From Nocardiopsis alborubida (GTDB taxonomy: Bacteria; Actinomycetota; Actinomycetes; Streptosporangiales; Streptosporangiaceae), in the NCBI RefSeq assembly GCF_012396365.1, contig NZ_JAAXPG010000012.1, positions 62,001 to 126,000 on the forward strand: a stretch of 64,000 nt of DNA, given 5' to 3'. Within the stretch, counting starts at the first letter, position 1. Each line of letters begins with the position of its first letter. Under the pieces are notes generated by a model that did not search any database, had not been told where the DNA came from, and was given only the letters and a program-made list of their open reading frames with translations. Positions 29,401 through 35,449 of this stretch are shown here, one piece after another. The translations under genes and the position numbers were made by a program.

Positions 29401-29834
29401 ACTTCGGCCAGGAGGCCATCGACACGCTCCTGAAGCTGATGGAGGACCACCGTGACGAGGTGGTGGTGATCGCCGCCGGTTACACCGGGGAGATGCGCGA
29501 GTTCATGGCGAGCAACCCGGGGCTGGAGTCCCGGTTCTCCGGGACGGTGGAGTTCGCCCCCTACGATGCGGGCGAGCTGGTGCGGATCTTCGTCGGGATG
29601 GCCGAGGGCAGCGACTTCCTGGTGCCCGAGGAGACGCGCGGGGCGCTGGGCGCGTTGGTGGTCGAGCGGGCCGGGGTGTTCGGGGGCGGCAACGGGCGCG
29701 AGGTCCGCAAGCTGTTCGAGGAGAGCGTGATCCGCCAGGCGCGGCGGATCGAGGCGGCGGCCCTGGCCGGGGAGGACCCCGGTCTGGCGGAGTTGCAGAC
29801 ACTGCGTCCCGAGGACGTCGTGGGAGCCCGGTAG
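26496..29834 (+). CDS. Right-handed beta-helix protein fused to two CbxX/CfqX-type AAA+ ATPase domains
   Basis: 1112 aa. Residues 1 to about 530 are an array of short beta-helix (pectate-lyase-like) rungs with recurring patterns such as LTVRDLVVEDAALTGLYA and VTLEDTEVRDGEGSGLAVYG. A linker follows, acidic and Ala/Gly-rich in places (about 530-555), then two AAA+ modules. Module 1 has Walker A GPPGTGKTT at 607 and Walker B LFVDEAYAL with D670; module 2 has Walker A at 892 and LFIDEAYAL with D955. Each begins LDAMVGL..VK.EV and has GY..EMR.F...NPGL.SR, typical of CbxX/SpoVK/EccA ATPases. No signal peptide or membrane segment, so cytoplasmic. Start 26496 excludes repeat-derived residues. Substrate unknown; no ESX genes nearby. 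Confidence 0.85.
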   Translation: MYTVRISQTDPYAFSSLDAALRAPMYAGCDLYLHVEPGHYAEPRVLGVNQHVIVVPLQGPGTVTISTGGKNVFNVHKGRLELHGVHVRSTSAEYPPVYVHPKASLKAVDCAFSADTRVNVKNTEAEFTNCGFTGGGVYMDDSTGRVDGCRFTDAVLIVQGPDSPQVRGTTFTGGHDTWHNLYISNASPAVTDCVLTDCGGERTQAVHVRDGAAPKFTNLTVTGDRGWPVRVTGRSKAEFNHLRVDGGRVGGDSVYAWDDSELTITHGRVTNARASALATTGGALTVRDLVVEDAALTGLYAKEARVSGERLSLTRVGGNGVYVEECRTTLSDVELRESTPEALETRSGFAAQKGRFEVTGLRASKASTMAHIVNARGSLTDLSGDDVRGGLLVTEDSTVTVREMTITNSRLNALTVNEGSEVEIDRIQISDCSLHGVYVGSESRLVLRSSTVSGCASAGIGVENGAVVTLEDTEVRDGEGSGLAVYGTSRVRLVGCTVSGNAGEGVDAEDTATVQTEDTEITGNGGGDRVQARAAADGDSGGAAVPDAPEGEAQPLEELLAELDAMVGLDGVKKEVRSLVNFQQVSVKRAAAGLPALNVSRHLVFSGPPGTGKTTVARLYGRILRSLGVLGSGQFVEAARPDLVAEHLGGTSAKVTEVVERARGGVLFVDEAYALSRKFGSGSDFGQEAIDTLIKLMEDLREEVVIVFAGYSSEMRGFLDANPGLRSRVARTIEFENYSPEQLTTIFTGMAHKQGYTLGEGVRELITRHFQAQKRDETFGNGREARRVFEETVQTQATRIVDGDFGSAQDLSLILPEDLADVVDGGLSARVAEGPRDAGQVEELMRRLDAMVGLAAVKREVADLVNLISAGRRRQAAGLEAPLPSRHLVFAGPPGTGKTTVARVYGELLAALGVLAQGQVVEASRADLVGSYVGQTAQRTREVFDRARGGVLFIDEAYALARSGGSGSDFGQEAIDTLLKLMEDHRDEVVVIAAGYTGEMREFMASNPGLESRFSGTVEFAPYDAGELVRIFVGMAEGSDFLVPEETRGALGALVVERAGVFGGGNGREVRKLFEESVIRQARRIEAAALAGEDPGLAELQTLRPEDVVGAR

Positions 29835-30136
29835 TCCTCGCAGCCGGGCGCCGGGGAGGGGAGCGAGGGCTCCCCCGCGCACGGGAACGGGCGGCGTGGC
29901 GGTTGATGGGTGGGCGCTTCGGTGCTCGGGCGCTGCGCTGGGGCGGCGACGCGCGTTCCCGTGTTCGCTCCCGGTCCGGTGTTCGTGCGGAACAGCGGTG
30001 GTGGGGGCCGGTGTGGAGGTCTTCGGGGAGTTTGCGGGGATTTTAGGGTTTCTTGTTTCGGGCAGGGGCCTGGGCCAGGGGCGGTTCCGGAAGCGAGTAC
30101 GCCGCCCCTCGGAAGGACCACCGAAGGAGGAAGAGC
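29835..30136. other. Intergenic stretch without recognised gene
   Basis: About 300 bp between the AAA protein and CsbD. No convincing coding frame. The right half contains locally T-rich sequence (near 30040-30060) suitable for a stress promoter of csbD, but I could not fit a clear consensus. Confidence 0.5.
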
Positions 30137-30304
30137 ATGAGCGCCAGCGAGAAGGGCCGCAGCCAGGCCGAGATGGTCAAGGGCAAGGCCAAGGAGAGCA
30201 CCGGCAAGGCCACCGGCAACGACCGCATGAAGAACGAGGGCCGCGCCGAGATGGCCAAGGGGCGCTTGCGCCAGGGCAAGGAGGACATGAAGAAGGGCCG
30301 GTAG
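30137..30304 (+). CDS. CsbD-family general stress protein
   Basis: A 55-aa, highly charged protein that fits CsbD: AEMVKGKAKESTGKATGNDRMKNEGRAEMAKGRLRQGKEDMKKGR. Almost all residues are Lys, Glu, Gly, Ala or Arg in amphipathic helices. A strong ribosome-binding site (GAAGGAGGAAGAGC) precedes the ATG at 30137. CsbD proteins are sigma-B-type stress-induced in Bacillus and actinobacteria; their biochemical role is unknown. It ends in a long palindrome shared with the convergent NhaC gene. Confidence 0.9.
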   Translation: MSASEKGRSQAEMVKGKAKESTGKATGNDRMKNEGRAEMAKGRLRQGKEDMKKGR

Positions 30305-30390
30305 GTGCCGCCTTCGCGGGCGGTCGGAGGCGGCCCCCGGCGCGCGGGAGCACCCCGCCGCCGCGCGGCCGGCGGCCGGACCGCGTCCTC

Positions 30391-30432
30391 GGGAGAGGGG
30401 GAGAGGAGCACGTGCTCCTCTCCCCCTCTCCC
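30391..30432. terminator. 42-bp perfect inverted repeat between convergent genes (bidirectional terminator)
   Basis: Two perfectly complementary 21-bp arms with no spacer: the left arm (30391-30411) is nearly all purine, the right arm (30412-30432) nearly all pyrimidine, meeting at CACGTG. It lies 86 bp after the csbD stop and 19 bp before the nhaC stop, so it can act on both strands. There is no T-run, as is usual for high-GC actinomycete terminators. Confidence 0.75.
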
Positions 30433-30451
30433 ATGACCGCCGGGGCGGGGC

Positions 30452-31900
30452 TCACGTCGTGGAGCGCTCCTGCTCCGGTTCGAGGCGGCGGATGCCGAAG
30501 CCGCGGGTCAGCGGCGCCAGGAAGGCGATCAGGGCGGAGAACAGGAAGCCGCTCCAGTTGAACACCGCCCACGGCAGGAACTCGAAGTTGGCCACGCCCA
30601 GGGTCGTGGCGAAGAAGACGCCCGACACCGTCCAGGGCATCAGCACCTCGGTGATCGTGACCGAGTCCTCCATGCTGCGCGACAGGTTCACCGGGTGCAG
30701 GTTCCTGGCCCGGTAGGCGTCGCCGTAGACGTCCTTGACCAGGAAGAACGTCACCAGGGCGTTGGAGGTGCCGTTGATGATCGTGAAGCCGGAGAGCAGG
30801 GTGGTGAGGATGAGGCTGCCCGTGGACCGCAGCTTCCCGATCAGCCCCTCCAGCAGGACCCGCAGCACGCCCGACTTCTCCAGCGCCGAGGCGAAGAAGA
30901 AGGCGCAGAAGACGAAGAAGGCCGAGTTGTACATCGAGTACAGCCCGCCCCGGTTCAGCAGCTCGGCCAGGACGTCGGAGACCCCGTCCCCCTGCGGCAG
31001 CATGTCGGTCGTGAAGCCGGAGACGGCCGCGGCGAACAGGTCGCCCACGCTCGCCCCCTGGACCAGCAGCGCGATCAGCAGCGCCGTCATGGACGACGCG
31101 AACAGCACGACCAGCGGCGGCTTCCTCATGACCGACCCGGCGAGCACGACCAGCGCCGGGACCAGCAGCAGCGGGTTGAGGGTGAACAGCCCGTTCAGTT
31201 CGGTGACGACCTCGTCGATACCGCCCAGGCCGGCGGACGAGGTGGTGATGGTGGTGCCCGCGAGGAGGAAGACGACGACGGCCACCACCGACGAGGGCAC
31301 GGCCGTGTAGAGCATGTGCCGGATGTGCTCGTACAGGTTGGCGCCCGCCGCGAGCGAGCTCATGTTGGTCGTGTCCGACAGCGGTGAGAGCTTGTCCCCG
31401 AGGTAGGCGCCGGACACGATCGCGCCCGCCGTGATCGCCAGCGACGCGTCCATCGTCTGGGCCACCCCGATCAGGGCGACGCCGACCGTTCCTCCGGCGC
31501 CCCAGGACGTGCCGGTGAAGGTGGCGACGAGCGCGGTGGCCACGAAGGACAGCACGTACAGGTAGGAGGGGTTGATGAGCTCCAGGCCGTAGTAGACCAT
31601 GAGGGGGATCGTCCCGGCGATCATCCACGAGCCGATGAGCATGCCGATGCTGAGCAGGATCAGGACCGCGGGCAGGGCGCGCTTGAGCTTCTCGCCCATG
31701 TTCGTCAGCACGTCCTCCCAGCGCACGCCGTGCCAGAGCGCGAAGAGGGCGAACACCACCCCCGCGAAGATGAGCATGAGCTCGGCGGGGTACTTCAGGA
31801 CGCCGATGCCGCCGACGAGGACGGCGACGGTGATGACCACGGGGACGCACGCCGCCGCCACACCGGGTCGGCGAACGTGTTCGTCCGGGGGGTTAGTCAT
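30452..31900 (-). CDS. nhaC: NhaC-family Na+/H+ antiporter
   Basis: A 482-aa membrane protein with about 12 hydrophobic segments and the NhaC-family core: FTGTSWGAGGTVGVALIGVAQ, GAIVSGAYLGDKLSPLSDTTNMSSLAAGANLYEHIRHMLYT (with the ion-binding DKLSPLSDTTN) and GFTIINGTSNALVTFFLVKDVY. A ribosome-binding site GAGAGGAAAG precedes ATG 31900. It lies 36 bp behind the PLP-enzyme gene on the same strand, so the two are probably cotranscribed. NhaC paralogues next to amino-acid enzymes sometimes exchange organic substrates, so a metabolite role is possible. Confidence 0.9.
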   Translation of the reverse strand: MTNPPDEHVRRPGVAAACVPVVITVAVLVGGIGVLKYPAELMLIFAGVVFALFALWHGVRWEDVLTNMGEKLKRALPAVLILLSIGMLIGSWMIAGTIPLMVYYGLELINPSYLYVLSFVATALVATFTGTSWGAGGTVGVALIGVAQTMDASLAITAGAIVSGAYLGDKLSPLSDTTNMSSLAAGANLYEHIRHMLYTAVPSSVVAVVVFLLAGTTITTSSAGLGGIDEVVTELNGLFTLNPLLLVPALVVLAGSVMRKPPLVVLFASSMTALLIALLVQGASVGDLFAAAVSGFTTDMLPQGDGVSDVLAELLNRGGLYSMYNSAFFVFCAFFFASALEKSGVLRVLLEGLIGKLRSTGSLILTTLLSGFTIINGTSNALVTFFLVKDVYGDAYRARNLHPVNLSRSMEDSVTITEVLMPWTVSGVFFATTLGVANFEFLPWAVFNWSGFLFSALIAFLAPLTRGFGIRRLEPEQERSTT

Positions 31901-31936
31901 CTTCTTTCCTCTCGGTGATGACCGCTTTCCGGTCTT

Positions 31937-33070
31937 CTACAGTGCGGTGAAGGCCCTTTCGAGATCCTCGATCTGGTTGTCGGCCCCCTCCAGGCCCACG
32001 GAGAGGCGGATCATTCCGGGGGAGAACCCCTTTTCCCGCAGCGCCTCCTCGTTTCCGGGCCGGACGGGGGCGGTGACGAGGCTTTCGTAGCCGCCCCAGC
32101 TCGCGCCGATCCGGAACAGCGACAGACGGTTGATGAAAGCCGCGACCTCTTCGAAGGAACCGTCCTTCAGGTCGAAGCTGAGCAGCCCGGAGAAACCGCT
32201 GAACTGGTTTTTGACCAGGGGGTCGTCGGGCCGGTGGTCGTGGTGGGGGTGGTGGATCGCGGCCACCTCGGGCCGGGTCGCCAGGTAGTCGATGACCCGC
32301 ACGGCGCTGCGCTCGTGCTCGGCCATCCTGATCGGCAGCGTCCGCAGCCCGCGCAGCACCATCGACGCCTCGACGGCCGACATGACCGAGCCCAGGAGCT
32401 GGAACCCCGTGTGGAAGAGGTCGCGCACGAAGGAGGCCGGGCCGATCACCGCCCCGCCCAGGACGTCGCTGTGGCCGCCGATGTACTTGGTGCACGAGTG
32501 GATGACGATGTCCACTCCGGCCAGGATCGGCTTCTGGAAGAGCGGCGTGGACCAGGTGTTGTCCATCGCGGTCCAGATCCCCCTGGCCCGGGCGGTGCGG
32601 GTGATCTCGGCCAGGTCCAGGACCTTCATCCGCATGGTCCCGGGGCTCTCGACGTAGACGAGCGCCGTGTTCTCCCGCAGGTGCTCCTCGATGTCGGACG
32701 TGCCGTCGGGGAGCACGGTGTGGTCGATGCCGAAACCGCGCAGGTGCTCTGCCAGTTCCAGGGCCGGACCGTAGGTGCTGTTGACGAAGAGGATGTGGTC
32801 GCCGCCGCGCAGCAGGCTCATCAGGACGGCGCTGATGGCGCCCATTCCGGACCCGAAGCACTTGCACGCCTCGCCGCGCTCCAGGAGGGCCAGCCTTTCC
32901 TCCAGAAAGGCCACCGTGGGATTGGCGCCGCGGCTGTAGACGTACCTCTCGTGCTCCTGCTCCTGTTCCTCGATGAACGCCTCGAACGAGGGTTTGGTGA
33001 AGATGCTGGTCTGGAACACCGGAGGGGTGACCGCGCCGTGGACGTTCTCCGGCCCCTCCCACGCGCTCAT
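31937..33070 (-). CDS. PLP-dependent Cys/Met metabolism enzyme (cystathionine gamma-lyase / methionine gamma-lyase family)
   Basis: A 377-aa fold-type I PLP enzyme. It has YVYSRGANPTVAFLEERLALLERGEACKCFGSGMGAISAVLMSLL, TAMDNTWSTPLFQKPILAGVDIVIHSCTKYIGGHSDVLGG with the Schiff-base lysine in SCTKYIGG, and a C-terminal GMIRLSVGLEGADNQIEDL. The family makes or breaks C-S bonds in cystathionine, homocysteine, methionine or O-acyl-homoserine; the specific reaction is not decided by these motifs. ATG 33070 is preferred; the upstream frame is Pro/Arg-rich noise. The likely promoter is about 240 bp upstream, giving a long leader. Predicted to be regulated by the divergent GntR/FCD protein. Confidence 0.88.
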   Translation of the reverse strand: MSAWEGPENVHGAVTPPVFQTSIFTKPSFEAFIEEQEQEHERYVYSRGANPTVAFLEERLALLERGEACKCFGSGMGAISAVLMSLLRGGDHILFVNSTYGPALELAEHLRGFGIDHTVLPDGTSDIEEHLRENTALVYVESPGTMRMKVLDLAEITRTARARGIWTAMDNTWSTPLFQKPILAGVDIVIHSCTKYIGGHSDVLGGAVIGPASFVRDLFHTGFQLLGSVMSAVEASMVLRGLRTLPIRMAEHERSAVRVIDYLATRPEVAAIHHPHHDHRPDDPLVKNQFSGFSGLLSFDLKDGSFEEVAAFINRLSLFRIGASWGGYESLVTAPVRPGNEEALREKGFSPGMIRLSVGLEGADNQIEDLERAFTAL

Positions 33071-33315
33071 GCAGATTTCCCTGTCGGACCTGTCCACCGT
33101 TGCCCCCCGATCGGTTCCCGGGCGCGGTCGCGCGAGCGCGGCGGCGGATGGTCCCGACCCGCCGCGCCCGCCGTCGCGGCCCGTGCGCGCGGGCGGCGCC
33201 CGCGCTCGTGTCGGTGCGGTCGGTGGCCGTCCGTGGCAGGACCCACCGCTCGCACGCGTGCTCACGGCACGGCTTCGCGGTCGAGACGACGCGGAGCGCG
33301 TGCCGGTGCGGTCAT

Positions 33316-33343
33316 CTTGTAGTACAAGCTGCTAAGTAGTCAA
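33316..33343 (-). promoter_or_regulatory. Promoter with 13-bp palindromic operator (GntR-type)
   Basis: The perfect palindrome CTTGTAGTACAAG (33316-33328) overlaps a minus-strand -10 (TACAAG, 33321-33316). A -35 TTGACT lies at 33343-33338, spacer 16 bp. A FadR/GntR-sized operator placed over the -10 predicts repression of the PLP-enzyme/nhaC pair by the divergent GntR/FCD regulator. Confidence 0.65.
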
Positions 33344-33430
33344 TGGGTGGGCACGGGTCCGCCCGCGGGCCCCGGCGTCTGTACGCTGGGGAGTCGGCAC
33401 AACCCTCCAGCGAAGGACGAGGCGTACACG

Positions 33431-34234
33431 ATGGGATCAGCGTCGCCGGGGACCCAGGGCGAAGGGCTCACGGACCGGTCCCAGCCGCGGCACGCCCGCC
33501 CGAACTCCCTGACCTCACAGGTCGTCGCCTTCGTCGAGGAGCTGTGCGTGGGCCCCGACGCGCAGCCGGGCACCCAGCTGCCCTCGGAGAAGGAACTCGC
33601 CGAACGCTTCGGGGTGAGCCGGGTCGTGCTGCGCGAGGCCCTGAGCACCCTGGAGGCCAAGGGCCTGGTGCACCGGCGCCAGGGCAAGCCCGCGGTCATC
33701 GCCTCGCCCAACGCCCTGCCGGTGGAGAACTTCGTGGCCCTGTCGGTGCTGCGCGACCGCCGGGCGCTGATGGAGTTCACCGAGATCCGCAAGGCGCTGG
33801 AGGTGCACGGCGCCCGCCTGGCCGCGCAGCGCATCGCCGGGCCGGAGGAGGAGCAGACCCGCGAGGCCATCGCCCGGGCCCGACAGGCCATCGCCGACAT
33901 GCGCGCCGCCCCCCTGGACGTGCCCAACCGCGTGCGCACCGACCTCGCCTTCCACCAGGCCCTGATCGCGGCCTCCGGCAACCGGAGCCTCACCCAGATC
34001 CTGGACGCGCTCGAACGGTCGCTGGCCGACAGCCGCGAGCAGAGCCACCGCCGCTTCCTGGCCACGGCCGAGGACCCCGCGGTCTCGGCGACCGAGCACG
34101 AGGAGGTCCTGGAGGCGGTGCTGAGCGGCGACCCCGCCCGCGCGGTGGCGGCGATGGAGGACCACCTCCAGGTCACCTTGCGCGAGATCGAGACCCGGCC
34201 CAAGACGGAGGGTGCGGAGCAGGACCCGGCCTGA
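33431..34234 (+). CDS. GntR-family regulator with FCD ligand-binding domain
   Basis: A 267-aa FadR-type regulator. The N-terminal winged helix is SLTSQVVAFVEELCVGPDAQPGTQLPSEKELAERFGVSRVVLREALSTLEAKGLVHRRQGKPAVIA (about residues 25-90). The C-terminal FCD domain reads LMEFTEIRKALEVHGARLAA, RTDLAFHQALIAASGNRSL, ATEHEEVLEAVLSGDPARAVAAMEDHL. The D, H, H and H of the FCD metal site are present (DLAFH, EHEEV, EDHL). The ATG at 33431 precedes a disordered 20-residue tail. It is divergent from the PLP enzyme, with a 13-bp palindrome between them, and is probably its metabolite-responsive repressor. Confidence 0.9.
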   Translation: MGSASPGTQGEGLTDRSQPRHARPNSLTSQVVAFVEELCVGPDAQPGTQLPSEKELAERFGVSRVVLREALSTLEAKGLVHRRQGKPAVIASPNALPVENFVALSVLRDRRALMEFTEIRKALEVHGARLAAQRIAGPEEEQTREAIARARQAIADMRAAPLDVPNRVRTDLAFHQALIAASGNRSLTQILDALERSLADSREQSHRRFLATAEDPAVSATEHEEVLEAVLSGDPARAVAAMEDHLQVTLREIETRPKTEGAEQDPA

Positions 34235-34369
34235 CCGGCATCGGGAGGAGCTGACCGGCCGCGCCGCGGGTGGTCGCCACACCGCCGCCGACGACGCTGA
34301 CGATACCGGCGGAGCGCGGCGGCAGCGGCGTGGCGGGTCGACCCCGCCGGGGGCGTGCGCCGACTCCGC

Positions 34370-35260
34370 TCAGGCCAGGCCCAGCTCCCCGACCACACGG
34401 GCCACCCGCTCCCGCTCGGCGGCGGGCAGCCCCAGGATCGGGTGGGGCAGACAGCGCGGGGCGACCAGGCCCAGGTGTTCGGCGATCGCGGCACTCACGC
34501 GCAGGCTGCCGTGGGCGGCGAACATCTCCCACAGCGGGCGCAGCCGCTCCGACTCCGCCACGGCCCCCTCGGCGTCACCGCCCAGGGCGGCGCGGGCCAG
34601 GGGCAGGGCGGTGGCGGGCAGGGTCCCGCCCACCACGGAGAACCAGGCCCGGCAGCCGGCGTTGAGCCCGGTCGCGGCGACGCCGTCACCGGAGACCCCG
34701 ATGCTCACGTGGTCGGGGACGGCCGCGCGGACCGCCGCCACGCGCTCGCGGGCGGCCGCCGGGTCCGCGGGCACCGGCGGGATCTTGATCGCGGCCACGG
34801 AGGGCAGCGCGGCGACGCGCGCGTACAGCTCGGTCGAGAAGGTGAAGCGCGTCGTGCCGGGGTTGTCGTAGACCACCAGGGGCACCGAGAGTTCGGCGGT
34901 GACGCTCTCGTAGAGCGCGAACACGTCCTCGTCGGTGAGCGGCTGATAGCTCACCGGGGCCAGCAGCACGGCGGACGCGCCGACCTGCTGGGCGTCCTGG
35001 GCCAGGGCCCGCACATGGGAGGTGCGCAGCGCGCCGATGCCGACGACCACCGGTGTGCCGTCCGCGTGCTGTACCGCCGTCCGGGCCACGCGGCGGCGTT
35101 CGTCGCGGTCCAGGTAGGCGTAGGAGCCGGTCGATCCCAGCGCGCCGACGGAGTCGACGCCCGCCTCGACCAGGCGGGTGATCAGTCCGGCGTAGGCCCG
35201 CTCGTCGAAGCGGTCGTCGTCCAGCGGGGTCAGGGGGAAGGCGCTCAGGCCGGTGAACAT
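34370..35260 (-). CDS. DapA-superfamily (dihydrodipicolinate synthase-like) aldolase/lyase
   Basis: A 296-aa TIM-barrel class I aldolase. It has GVDSVGALGSTGSYAYLDRDERRRVARTAVQ (pyruvate carboxylate-binding TGS), VPLVVYDNPGTTRFTFS with the catalytic Tyr, and VAAIKIPPVPADP with the Schiff-base Lys; the distal helices are shorter than in DapA. It is most similar in feel to the broad group including N-acetylneuraminate lyase and hydroxy-oxo-acid aldolases, so a lysine-pathway role should not be assumed. Single gene, convergent with the GntR/FCD gene and behind kdpD. A modest ribosome-binding site GGAAAG precedes ATG 35260. Confidence 0.88.
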   Translation of the reverse strand: MFTGLSAFPLTPLDDDRFDERAYAGLITRLVEAGVDSVGALGSTGSYAYLDRDERRRVARTAVQHADGTPVVVGIGALRTSHVRALAQDAQQVGASAVLLAPVSYQPLTDEDVFALYESVTAELSVPLVVYDNPGTTRFTFSTELYARVAALPSVAAIKIPPVPADPAAARERVAAVRAAVPDHVSIGVSGDGVAATGLNAGCRAWFSVVGGTLPATALPLARAALGGDAEGAVAESERLRPLWEMFAAHGSLRVSAAIAEHLGLVAPRCLPHPILGLPAAERERVARVVGELGLA

Positions 35261-35449
35261 GGTCTTTCCTTCGTGTTCGGGGCAACGGGGGCGGCAGCGC
35301 CGGGTCGGGGCGCCGCCGCTGGGTCCCCGGTGATGGTCGGCCCGGGCACGGCCCTCACCCTACGACCTCATGTCCTGGGACAGGGCGCCGAGAGGCCGCT
35401 GCGGCTGTCCGGCGGCGCTGGACGGCGGGCGGCACCCACCGGACACGCC

